Shown: in pieces, positions 15,166-23,551 of the stretch
Numbering within the stretch: the stretch's first letter is position 1
Layout: each line of letters starts with the position of its first letter
NCBI GenBank assembly: GCA_963677355.2
Contig: CAXXXQ010000002.1
Location: forward strand, 124,001 to 188,000
Direction of reading: 5' to 3'
Source: Thiomicrorhabdus sp963677355
GTDB lineage: Bacteria; Pseudomonadota; Gammaproteobacteria; Thiomicrospirales; Thiomicrospiraceae
DNA: 64,000 bases
Program-made: the position numbers and the translations under genes
Notes under the pieces: generated by a model
The model's database searches: none
What the model saw: the letters and a program-made list of their open reading frames with translations, nothing else
What the model was told of the DNA's origin: nothing

Positions 15166-16041
15166 ATGGCTTCATTGTTACAGCTGCTAGGTTTGCAACC
15201 TCGTATTACTGAAGGTGGCAATTATCAGCCATCTAAATTGGGTTTATGGTCGGCAAACGTCATTGTGCCGAAATACAAACCGGTCGACTATCCGGATAGC
15301 TCTTCAAAATCGATTAAGGTGATGCTTGTCTGTACCGAGGCCAATGAATTAGTGATGGCTAACGGTAAACGTTTCCTGACCGGTAATCATCCGGTTGAAA
15401 TGTTTGTGCCCATTCTGCATATGGAACGAGCGGGCTTTGAAATAGAGATATTCACTCCGCACGGCAAGCCGGTTGCCATCGAAATGTGGGCAATGCCCAA
15501 AAATGATCCGGCCGTTACTCAAGCTTATCAACGATACCAATCTAAACTTAATAACCCCCGATCGCTAAGAGATTCTTTGCAAGAACAACCTGACTTTGTG
15601 AATCAGTATTCCGCGGTTTATTTGCCGGGAGGACATGGCGCAATGGTCGGACTGCCTGACTCTGAAGCGTTAGGGCAAGCTCTGTCTCAGATCATTTTGA
15701 AAGACAAATTTCTCTTAACGATTTGCCACGGGCCAGCAGGGCTGATGTCAATGCTTAAAGCCAATGAGACCCAGCCTTTTCCTCTTACGGGGTACAAGAT
15801 GACGATGTTCCCCGATTGGATGGACAGGATGGTCGCATTACTGGGTTACTTGCCAGGCAAAATGCCTTGGTTTTTGGGGGAGAGCTTGCAGAGACAGGGT
15901 TTGAAGGTGAAGTTTAGCTTAGGACTGGGGTGCTGTATCCAAGACCGGAAAGTGATCTCTGGAGATGGGCCGGCAGCAGCTAATAAATTGGGGGTAAAAG
16001 CGGTACATGCGCTTATTGGAGCGCAAGCAGGAAACCATTAA
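15166..16041 (+). CDS. DJ-1/PfpI superfamily protein, Hsp31/HchA-like
   Basis: A 291-residue protein resembling Hsp31, the glutathione-independent glyoxalase III and holding chaperone. The nucleophile elbow LLTICHGPAGLM carries the catalytic Cys followed by His, and the acidic partner is in NHPVEMFVP. AVYLPGGHGAMVGLPDS is the typical glycine-rich loop. I use ATG 15166 because AAGGA lies 7 bases upstream; the frame is open 60 bases further but that extension is unusual. It is followed after 34 bases by the PhoD-like gene and is likely co-transcribed with it. A role in detoxifying reactive aldehydes is plausible. Confidence 0.85.
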   Translation: MASLLQLLGLQPRITEGGNYQPSKLGLWSANVIVPKYKPVDYPDSSSKSIKVMLVCTEANELVMANGKRFLTGNHPVEMFVPILHMERAGFEIEIFTPHGKPVAIEMWAMPKNDPAVTQAYQRYQSKLNNPRSLRDSLQEQPDFVNQYSAVYLPGGHGAMVGLPDSEALGQALSQIILKDKFLLTICHGPAGLMSMLKANETQPFPLTGYKMTMFPDWMDRMVALLGYLPGKMPWFLGESLQRQGLKVKFSLGLGCCIQDRKVISGDGPAAANKLGVKAVHALIGAQAGNH

Positions 16042-16075
16042 CTTTCGTAAAGAATCCATCAGGGAGAGGACGATC

Positions 16076-17773
16076 ATGAGCAAATTAAGAGCACCTCAGC
16101 TAGGCCCGATTGTCGGGCATACCACATCGAACAGTGCCAAAATCTGGATTCGCGGCAGTGCCGGAAATGAAGGCGCAAATGTTGATGGCAACCGCCGCAC
16201 GATTGGCGTGATTGCAATCATGTCCGAAAATGGCAGAAGGCCTCGCCATCCCAAAGTCTATTATTTTCGATTGAGAAGGGAGTATGACCGAACCGGAATT
16301 TTTTCTTTAGGGGAAGAACTAGGCATTAAATTCGCTAAAACAGCCAAGCTTCAACCGCTTAAAGCGAATACCGAGTATGTCGTAAAAGTCGGTACTTTGC
16401 ATCTTGACGATCCTAATCCCGATTCGGACAGTGTGTCCCAAGAAGAACTGGCGGCGATGTTGCCCGAACCCAGTGTCTGGTTTAAAGAACTGCAGGCTTT
16501 GGATGAAAAGTCATCGCAAGCCCGTTTTACAACGTTTCCGGAGTCAACATGTACCGATTCCAATCTCTCATTTATATTGGGTTCTTGCCGCTATCCGGGG
16601 TTGTTGTGGAAGAAAAAGCACTCTGATGCTATTTTCGGGCCCTTACTTGAAGAGGCTAAAGGTCGGAATGGCAGAGAGGCCGCTAGGTTGGCGCTAATGG
16701 TGGGGGATCAAATCTATGCGGATATGTTTAACCGTCATGTCCCGATCGGGCTTGCTGATACTTTTGAAGAATTTCAGGAGCGATACCATTCGGCATTCGG
16801 TTCAAATAATATGCGCAAGCTGCTCAGTCAACTCCCGACCTATATGATTTTGGACGATCACGAAATTGAAGATAACTGGAGTCAGGATCGAATCAATAAA
16901 ATCAAAGGGCGCCAAGTCTTTAATGTAGCCATTGAGGCTTACCGAAGTTATCAGTGGATTCACGGTCCTAGAAGTTATGGGGATCGGCTTTTTTATGAGT
17001 TTGAGTGTTCCGGCTATCCGTTTTTTGTAATGGACACCCGAACGCAACGCTTTATGGATGATATTCCCGATTCTCTGGATGACAATCACATGTTGGGCCG
17101 ACCGGCTTTGGCAAATGAAGAACCCAGTCAGCTTGAGTTCTTGTTGCACTGGTTGAAAGACGCGCAACAACGAGTCGGCAATGCCCCTAAATTCATCGTC
17201 AGTTCCAGCGTATTTGCGCCTAATCCGGTATCGGCTCGCACGGGTAGGAAGTGTAAAAATTCTATAGAGCAGGAAGTTAAATGGAAAGAGGCTTCCGATT
17301 CTTGGCCGGCCTTCCCGAAAACCAGAGAAGCGATTCTCGGCTGTATTGTCGAACACAAAATTCAAAATGTTGTTTTTCTTTCCGGCGATATCCATTGCAG
17401 CAATGTGGCAGCGCTTGAGTTTAGTGGCATTAATGGCGCGGAAGAGATCAAATCCTTCTCTATCGTCTCTTCGGCTTTTTATTGGCCGTTTCCGTTTGCC
17501 GATGGAGATCCATCCGGCTTTGTGCATGACTCTAAAGCAAAAGATCAGTCGGATACTTTTGCATTTAAGGTCAATGGACAAAAATGTGCAATGGACTACA
17601 AAGCTTGGAATTTTAATCAAGAGGATAACTTCAATCGCATTGACGTAGATGCCGGTTCGAAGCAGATAATTGTGACCACTTTCGACAAGAAGGGGAACGT
17701 CATTGAAACCGGAGGTTGGTTGGGGGCAAATTGCAAACCCTTGATTTCCTCTCTGCAATTGGCGCCTTGGTAA
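16076..17773 (+). CDS. PhoD-like metallophosphatase (alkaline phosphatase D family)
   Basis: A 565-residue protein. The N-terminal part (about residues 1-140) is the beta-rich PhoD N-terminal domain (LGPIVGHTTSNSAKIWIRG). The metallophosphatase part has LGSCRYPG, LMVGDQIYAD (metal-binding Asp and Tyr), MILDDHEIEDNWS, and FLSGDIHCSN (metal-binding histidines). The start ATG 16076 has a very strong RBS (AGGGAGAGGA); an upstream in-frame extension overlaps the previous gene. There is no evident Tat signal, unlike secreted PhoD, so a cytoplasmic phosphodiesterase is likely. It sits between the Hsp31-like and GMC-fusion genes. Confidence 0.87.
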   Translation: MSKLRAPQLGPIVGHTTSNSAKIWIRGSAGNEGANVDGNRRTIGVIAIMSENGRRPRHPKVYYFRLRREYDRTGIFSLGEELGIKFAKTAKLQPLKANTEYVVKVGTLHLDDPNPDSDSVSQEELAAMLPEPSVWFKELQALDEKSSQARFTTFPESTCTDSNLSFILGSCRYPGLLWKKKHSDAIFGPLLEEAKGRNGREAARLALMVGDQIYADMFNRHVPIGLADTFEEFQERYHSAFGSNNMRKLLSQLPTYMILDDHEIEDNWSQDRINKIKGRQVFNVAIEAYRSYQWIHGPRSYGDRLFYEFECSGYPFFVMDTRTQRFMDDIPDSLDDNHMLGRPALANEEPSQLEFLLHWLKDAQQRVGNAPKFIVSSSVFAPNPVSARTGRKCKNSIEQEVKWKEASDSWPAFPKTREAILGCIVEHKIQNVVFLSGDIHCSNVAALEFSGINGAEEIKSFSIVSSAFYWPFPFADGDPSGFVHDSKAKDQSDTFAFKVNGQKCAMDYKAWNFNQEDNFNRIDVDAGSKQIIVTTFDKKGNVIETGGWLGANCKPLISSLQLAPW

Positions 17774-17824
17774 AAGTGTGAGTTTTTTGGGCTACGAATA
17801 TGATTGAAGCAAGAGTGTCGAAAA

Positions 17825-20800
17825 ATGAAGTCAATAACTAAGCCGCTGAGTGAAATAAAAGAGCATTACGATGTGCTGGTCATCGGTTCCGGCTACGGAG
17901 GCTCCATAGCGGCTTCACGTATGGCCAGAGCGGGGAAAAGTGTTTGTTTGCTAGAAAGAGGCAGAGAAATTCTGACCGGGGAGTACCCGGACACGGAACT
18001 GGAAGCGGCCGCGGAATTGCAGCTACAAGTTGATGGTAAACGTTTGGGCTCCGAGACGGCTCTGTTTGATATTCGGATGCAGGATGAACAGAATGTCGTG
18101 ATTGGTTGCGGGTTGGGCGGTACTTCTTTGATTAATGCCAATGTTTCTCTGGCACCGACGGAAACTGTTTGGCAGGATTCGGCTTGGCCGCAAGCCATAA
18201 AAGATGATGCCGACGGGCTATTGAGAGACGGTTTTGATAAAGCGGTGCAGATGTTAAGGCCACAAACCTATCCAGCTGGCGATTCAGACAATGATTCAGA
18301 CCAGTATCCAAAACTGAATAAACGACAAGCACATAAAAAATCCGCTGAATACATGGGGGCGCAATTTTACTCAACGCCGATCAATGTCTGCTTTGAGACT
18401 CCGGCTGGGGGCGAGAATCACGTCGGAGTACCGCAACAGGCGTGCAATAACTGCGGCGATTGTATTTCCGGCTGTAATTACGGCGCTAAAAATACCACCT
18501 TGATGAATTATCTGCCGGATACGTGGAATTATGGTGCGGACATTTTTTGTCAGGCCAGTGTGCGCTATCTACAAAAGCAAGCAAACGGTTGGCGGGTCTA
18601 TTATCGACAAGTAGAAGTCGGCAGAGAGCAATTCGATAGTCCGGAATTGTTTGTCGATGCAGATTTGGTGATTGTTGCCGCCGGTACTTTGGGAAGCAAT
18701 GAGATTCTACTTAGAAGCCGCGAACAAGGTTTGTCACTTTCGCAACGACTCGGAGAGAAGTTTACCGGTAACGGCGATGTCCTCGGATTTGGATATAACA
18801 CCGATCAAAAAATCGACGGGATTGGATTCGGCAATCGAGAGCCGGGTGATCAGAACCCAGTAGGCCCGTGCATTACCAGTGTGATTGATTTGCGAGATGC
18901 GGAAGATCGAAATCAACAGATGGTGGTTGAAGAGGGCAGTCTGCCCGGAGCGATGAACGCCTTGTTACCAAGTGTGTTTGCAACGACCGCCGGTTTGATT
19001 GGTGAGGATACGGATTCAGGTCTGCTTGATGAATTAAGAGAACAAGGTCGGGCTTGGGAAAGCTTGTTTCGTGGCGCTTATCATGGCGCGGTCAACCATA
19101 CACAAACTTATCTGGTTATGGGGCATGACGACTGCGGCGGAAAGATGCGTTTGCAAGACGACTCTCTCAAAGTGGATTGGCCGGGAGTTGGAAGTCAGCC
19201 CAATTTTTTGAATGCCCATGATCGTTTGACCGAAGCCACCCGAGCATTGGGTGGTACCTATATAGAAAACCCGTTGTGGACACCGTTAATGAAAAATAGT
19301 CTGGTGACCGTGCATCCTTTAGGCGGTTGTAGTATGGCGGATAAAGCCGAACAAGGTGTCGTTAACCATAAAGGTCAGGTATTTACCGGACATGACGATG
19401 AGGTTTATAGCAACCTGTATGTGGCGGACGGCTCCATTATTCCGACTTCGTTAGGGGTAAACCCATTACTGACGATTAGCGCATTGGCAGAAAGGTGCTG
19501 CGCTTTGATTGCGCAAGATAGAGGTTGGCATATTTATTATGACCTTTTGCCGATTCCGCATCGAGAGCATCCGCAAACGGGTATTCGACTGAGCTTTACC
19601 GAAAGCATGAAAGGGCATTTTTCTAGGACGGATGATGAAGCGGAATCGCTGGATACTTTTCTGCAAGCAGAGCGACAGGGCAAGCAAAGTAATAGCAGCA
19701 TGTCCTTTATTTTGACGATTGAATCGAATGATTTGGATAGGATGCTTCAGCAGCCGGAGCATGAGGCTCGAATCAGTGGAAGTGTAGAGTGTGAAATGCT
19801 TTCGGATCAGCCATTGATGGTGCATAACGGCCGTTTCCGCTTGTTTGAAAGAGTCAGTGAAGTCCCTGATACCAGAAAGATGGTTTATCGGATGCAGCTA
19901 AAAACGGTTGATGGTGAATTTTTCTATTTCGACGGGTTTAAATATATTAAAGATGATCCGGATTCATTGGATATGTGGAGCGATACCACCACGCTTTATG
20001 TTTCTGTTCATAGAGGGGATAGTATAGCGGGTGAATTGGTCGGTAAAGCGGTGTTGCATATTGAAGCGGCAGACTTTATGCGCCAGATGACGACAATAAA
20101 AGTCTCTAATGTAGAGGGGGTGTCCGCACGATTACAGGCAACCGCCAAATTCGGCCAGTTTTTCGCCGGGGTGCTCTATGAAAGTTACGGCGGCATTTTT
20201 TATGATCCGGATCCGACTAAACCGCAAACGCCACGTAAGAAACGGCCATTACGGGCACCGGTTCCTGAGATTTTTCAGGTCAAGACCGATGACGATACGG
20301 TGATACGGTTAAAGCGTTATCAAGGCGGAACCAAAGGTCCTGTACTGCTGGTGCATGGTTTAGGTGTGGCTTCCAGTATTTTCGATACGGATATGATCGA
20401 TACCAATTTGGTCGAATTTCTGGTTGCTAAAAATTATGATGTTTGGCTGCTGGATTACCGGGTCAGTATTCTGCTACCTACTGCCAGACTCCAGTCAAAC
20501 GGTGATCAGATTGCGCAATATGATTTCCCGGCAGCGGTTGCGAAGATATTGAAGGTCACGGCAAAGCCTGATCTGCAAGCGGTGGTTCACTGTTACGGCG
20601 CAACGACTTTTTTCATGTCGATGCTGGCGGGCTTGCAAGGCGTGAGAAGTGTGGTTGCTTCGCAGGTCGCCATGGATTTGATTGTTCCGACGGCAACAGA
20701 AATTAAAACCGGCTTACATTTACCATCGTTTTTGGAATTTTTGGGCGTACAGACGTTATCGGCAAGATTGCCGGAAGATGGTGGTTCGCTGCTGACTCGG

Positions 20801-21277
20801 CTGTATGATCGAGCTTTGGATTTATATGCGATGGTTGAGGCTCAAGGTCGTTGTCATAATGATACCTGTCACCGAATTACCTTTATGTACGCCTCGCTAT
20901 ATAGGCATGAACGTTTGAATGATTTGCTGCATCGTCATCTCGACGAGTTGTTTGCCGAGGCCAATATCGAGACTTTTGAGCATTTAGCGGCCATGTGTCG
21001 CCAAGAGGCTTTGGTGGATTCGCAGGGTGATGATGTTTACTTGCCAAATTTGGATCGATTGAATCTGCCTATTCTGTTTATCTCCGGTGCCGAAAACGAG
21101 TGTTATCTGCCGGAAAGTACGGCAAAATCCTACCAGCGTTTGGTCGATCGATTTGGTGTCGATCAATATCAAAGAGAAGTGATTCCGGGCTATGGTCATA
21201 TCGATTGTATCTTCGGGGCGACTGCGGATGTTGATGTCTACCCGATCATTCTTCGGCATTTGGACAGGTACAATTGA
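17825..21277 (+). CDS. GMC oxidoreductase (cholesterol-oxidase-like) fused to an alpha/beta hydrolase
   Basis: A 1150-residue fusion. The N-terminal half is a flavoprotein: FAD motif DVLVIGSGYGGSIAASRMARAG at about residue 17, a Cys cluster CNNCGDCISGC near residue 210, and the GMC C-terminal motif VTVHPLGGCSMAD near residue 493. A central domain of about 250 residues follows. The C-terminal part is an alpha/beta hydrolase (VLLVHGLGVASS near 838) whose nucleophile elbow reads HCYGATT, with Cys in the usual Ser position, and a terminal His in GYGHIDC. Start at ATG 17825 with AAGAG upstream. Enzymes of this build oxidise sterols or other hydrophobic alcohols; substrate unknown. It ends the three-gene run with the Hsp31-like and PhoD-like genes. 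Confidence 0.85.
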   Translation: MKSITKPLSEIKEHYDVLVIGSGYGGSIAASRMARAGKSVCLLERGREILTGEYPDTELEAAAELQLQVDGKRLGSETALFDIRMQDEQNVVIGCGLGGTSLINANVSLAPTETVWQDSAWPQAIKDDADGLLRDGFDKAVQMLRPQTYPAGDSDNDSDQYPKLNKRQAHKKSAEYMGAQFYSTPINVCFETPAGGENHVGVPQQACNNCGDCISGCNYGAKNTTLMNYLPDTWNYGADIFCQASVRYLQKQANGWRVYYRQVEVGREQFDSPELFVDADLVIVAAGTLGSNEILLRSREQGLSLSQRLGEKFTGNGDVLGFGYNTDQKIDGIGFGNREPGDQNPVGPCITSVIDLRDAEDRNQQMVVEEGSLPGAMNALLPSVFATTAGLIGEDTDSGLLDELREQGRAWESLFRGAYHGAVNHTQTYLVMGHDDCGGKMRLQDDSLKVDWPGVGSQPNFLNAHDRLTEATRALGGTYIENPLWTPLMKNSLVTVHPLGGCSMADKAEQGVVNHKGQVFTGHDDEVYSNLYVADGSIIPTSLGVNPLLTISALAERCCALIAQDRGWHIYYDLLPIPHREHPQTGIRLSFTESMKGHFSRTDDEAESLDTFLQAERQGKQSNSSMSFILTIESNDLDRMLQQPEHEARISGSVECEMLSDQPLMVHNGRFRLFERVSEVPDTRKMVYRMQLKTVDGEFFYFDGFKYIKDDPDSLDMWSDTTTLYVSVHRGDSIAGELVGKAVLHIEAADFMRQMTTIKVSNVEGVSARLQATAKFGQFFAGVLYESYGGIFYDPDPTKPQTPRKKRPLRAPVPEIFQVKTDDDTVIRLKRYQGGTKGPVLLVHGLGVASSIFDTDMIDTNLVEFLVAKNYDVWLLDYRVSILLPTARLQSNGDQIAQYDFPAAVAKILKVTAKPDLQAVVHCYGATTFFMSMLAGLQGVRSVVASQVAMDLIVPTATEIKTGLHLPSFLEFLGVQTLSARLPEDGGSLLTRLYDRALDLYAMVEAQGRCHNDTCHRITFMYASLYRHERLNDLLHRHLDELFAEANIETFEHLAAMCRQEALVDSQGDDVYLPNLDRLNLPILFISGAENECYLPESTAKSYQRLVDRFGVDQYQREVIPGYGHIDCIFGATADVDVYPIILRHLDRYN

Positions 21278-21333
21278 GATAACCATCTTGTGGTGATGTT
21301 TGCTGTCTATCTGAAACGGCATGTCTGGTGGTG

Positions 21334-21360
21334 ATGCGCACCAGCCGTGTGCGTTTTTCT
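21334..21360 (+). terminator. Intrinsic terminator after the GMC fusion gene
   Basis: GCGCAC (21336-21341), loop CAGCC, GTGTGC (21347-21352) and a T run. It separates the oxidoreductase cluster from the nitrate regulators. Confidence 0.65.
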
Positions 21361-21495
21361 TTCAATTCCGAGCTTAAATTATTCGTGAAAATATGCGATT
21401 TTTTTTAACTGAATGAAACTAAAAGAAAACTCGGGATTGGTCTTTTTTCTGCCTGTATAGTTAAATTTGAATTTTACGTGGAGTCTCTTCTGAGA

Positions 21496-22089
21496 ATGGC
21501 AAGTGATCAGGAGTTGTTAAAAGTTCTATTGGTTGACTCGGACAGCGCGCGTTCCGCCTTGTTAAGTCAGGCCTTGAAAGACCAAGGGTATGAGGTAATT
21601 GCCAGAGTCACGCCTGGGCCGAATTTATTAGCCAATATAGCCAAGCATGCGCCGGATATGGTGGTGATTGATACCGAAAGTCCAAACCGGGATATGTTGG
21701 AGAGTATGTCTCTGTTGAGTGAACATAACCCTTTGCCGGTGGTGATGTTTGCCGAGGACGATAGCGATGTGGTGGTTCGGGAGGCGATCAGTTCCGGTGT
21801 GAGCGGTTATGTAGCGCGTAATACCGATCCTGAACGCGTTCGTTCGATTATGAAAGTGGCGGTTGCGCGTTTTCGAGAGTATCAGGCCTTGAAGAGCGAG
21901 TTGGTTGAAGTCAAAACCGAGCTGGAGAAGAATCGACTGTTACAAAAAGCGAAGTCGTTACTCATCAAGTATAAAGGTGCCAGTGAAGAAGAGGCGCATC
22001 AAGCCATATTAAAAATGTCCATGGAGCAAAATAAATCGGTTGCGGAAATTTCCGAAAATATTATTAGCGTATTGGAAATGAGTTTGTAG
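21496..22089 (+). CDS. nasT: NasT-like response regulator with ANTAR RNA-binding domain
   Basis: A 197-residue protein: receiver-like domain (LKVLLVDSDSARSALLSQAL, phosphoacceptor region VVIDTES), a coiled linker (EYQALKSELVEVKTELEKN), and a C-terminal ANTAR domain (LLQKAKSLLIKYKGASEEEAHQAILKMSMEQNKSVAEISENII). NasT-type ANTAR proteins bind two-hairpin leader RNAs and prevent termination ahead of nitrate assimilation genes; in the absence of nitrate they are held by NasS. I use ATG 21496 (TGGAG upstream). It is followed after 10 bases by the NasS-like gene. A terminator-like hairpin upstream of the reductase operon at 31027 is a natural target. Confidence 0.88.
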   Translation: MASDQELLKVLLVDSDSARSALLSQALKDQGYEVIARVTPGPNLLANIAKHAPDMVVIDTESPNRDMLESMSLLSEHNPLPVVMFAEDDSDVVVREAISSGVSGYVARNTDPERVRSIMKVAVARFREYQALKSELVEVKTELEKNRLLQKAKSLLIKYKGASEEEAHQAILKMSMEQNKSVAEISENIISVLEMSL

Positions 22090-22099
22090 AGGAGTGGTT

Positions 22100-23266
22100 G
22101 TGGATAAAAAATTAAAGATTGGGTTTATACCTCTTACCGATTGCGCTCCATTAATTGTTGCCAAAGAGCAAGGGTTCTTTGCGGAGCAGGGGTTGCAGGT
22201 TGAGCTCTGCAAGGAAGCATCCTGGTCAACCATCAGAGATAAACTGGTTATTTCTGAGTATCAAGCGGCGCACATGCTGGCACCGATGTTGATGGCCACT
22301 ACTTTAGGCGTTAATTCATTGAAAAAACCGTTGGTGACCGCCTATTCGTTCGGATTGAACGGTAATGCGATCAGTGTTTCCAATCAGTTGTTTGACGAAT
22401 TGGTTGAAATTGACGGTGATTTAATCCAGTCACCGGAAAAGACCGCTCTGGTTTTGAAGCATGTCATCGATAAAAAGAAAGCTAACGGCGATAAAAAACT
22501 CCGTTTTGCAGTGGTGTTTCCATTCTCCATGCACTATTACCTGCTAAATTACTGGTTAAAGTCCGCCGGATTGAAAGTGAATGAGGATGTTGAAATTCTG
22601 GTCGTACCGCCTTCGCACGTTGTGCAAGCTCTTAAGGAAGGCATGATCGACGGCTATTGTGTTGGTGAACCCTGGAATACTCATGCAGTGAAAAGCGGTG
22701 TCGGGGTAACCATTATCACCGGCTATGAAATTTGGAATAATGCTCCGGAAAAAGTACTAGGTGTTAGTCAGGAGTGGGCAGAAGAGAATCCTGAAATTCA
22801 TGAGAAGCTGATTTGGGCTTTATATCAAGCAAGTGAATGGATTGACAATAAAGACAATCGAGAAGAGCTTATTCAGTACCTGTCGTTGCCGCAATATGTG
22901 AATGCGCCGCGCAGCAGTATTATGAATGCCTTGGAAGGACAGGTTTGTAATCCGGTGTGTAAAACCTGCCGCTCGATTCCCAACTTTACATTGCCGTTCA
23001 AGTTTTATGCAAACTTCCCTTGGCAGTCGCACGCTCAGTGGATATTAGAGCAGATGGCGGAATTGAATCAGGTTTCGGCCGATTCTGATTTTAAGCAGAT
23101 TGCCCAGTCCTGTTATCTTTCCGATGTTTACCGAAAGGTCTTGCAAAGTCACGGGTGCGAGGTGCCTGCTGTCAACGAGAAGCCGGAAGGGGAGCATGAT
23201 CAACCTTGGATGTATGACGGTTATCTGATTGGCGAAGATAAATTCCTCTCTTTGCACCAAAATTAA
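22100..23266 (+). CDS. nasS: NasS-like nitrate-sensing protein (cytoplasmic NrtA homologue)
   Basis: A 388-residue NrtA/CmpA-family binding protein that starts directly with the mature fold (LKIGFIPLTDCAPLIVAKEQGFF) and has no signal peptide. It is therefore a cytoplasmic sensor rather than a transporter component. Family blocks NGNAISVSN, VVFPFSMHYYLLNYWLKSAGL, GMIDGYCVGEPWN and VCKTCRSIPNF are visible. The gene follows nasT; TAGAGGAG precedes GTG 22100, which I prefer over GTG 22094 because of spacing. NasS binds nitrate/nitrite and then releases NasT. Genes for transport follow after a 285-base gap containing a strong RNA stem. Confidence 0.87.
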   Translation: MDKKLKIGFIPLTDCAPLIVAKEQGFFAEQGLQVELCKEASWSTIRDKLVISEYQAAHMLAPMLMATTLGVNSLKKPLVTAYSFGLNGNAISVSNQLFDELVEIDGDLIQSPEKTALVLKHVIDKKKANGDKKLRFAVVFPFSMHYYLLNYWLKSAGLKVNEDVEILVVPPSHVVQALKEGMIDGYCVGEPWNTHAVKSGVGVTIITGYEIWNNAPEKVLGVSQEWAEENPEIHEKLIWALYQASEWIDNKDNREELIQYLSLPQYVNAPRSSIMNALEGQVCNPVCKTCRSIPNFTLPFKFYANFPWQSHAQWILEQMAELNQVSADSDFKQIAQSCYLSDVYRKVLQSHGCEVPAVNEKPEGEHDQPWMYDGYLIGEDKFLSLHQN

Positions 23267-23409
23267 TCTTTAACGTTTCTTTATGGTGAGTTAAAGGACT
23301 TTGTTAGTCGTTTTAAATCTGCGGTATTTTTTGTAAGTTATTGTTTATAAAATAAAAATATAAATATGGCATTTACTTTTCTTATATTGTAGGTAGTTTT
23401 GCATTGGGT

Positions 23410-23472
23410 GATGACGCTCTGGCTTTCTAATCGTATCCGTGAATTTTCTGTTTGCGGGTCTAGAGCGTCGTC
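23410..23472 (+). promoter_or_regulatory. Long stem in the nrtA leader
   Basis: GATGACGCTCT (23410-23420) pairs fully (one G-U) with AGAGCGTCGTC (23462-23472), enclosing 41 bases. It lies 80 bases before the nrtA start in the gap after nasS. No T tract follows, so it is not a simple terminator. In view of the neighbouring NasT gene it may be part of an RNA leader or a protein-binding dyad. Confidence 0.45.
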
Positions 23473-23551
23473 CTATGATCACTATTCCTTTTAGAACGCC
23501 AGAATGTTGTAGCTGCAATTTAATTTTGTCGTGTTACTAAAAGGAAGAGAC

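Noticed and set aside
16802..17758. Long minus-strand open frame (318 codons) opposite the PhoD-like gene
   Set aside because: The plus-strand frame carries all metallophosphatase motifs; the antisense product resembles no family and is explained by codon bias of the real gene.
23330..23551. Possible sigma-54 promoter ahead of nrtA
   Set aside because: TGGC sequences near 23368 and 23420 have no GC at the correct -12 spacing.
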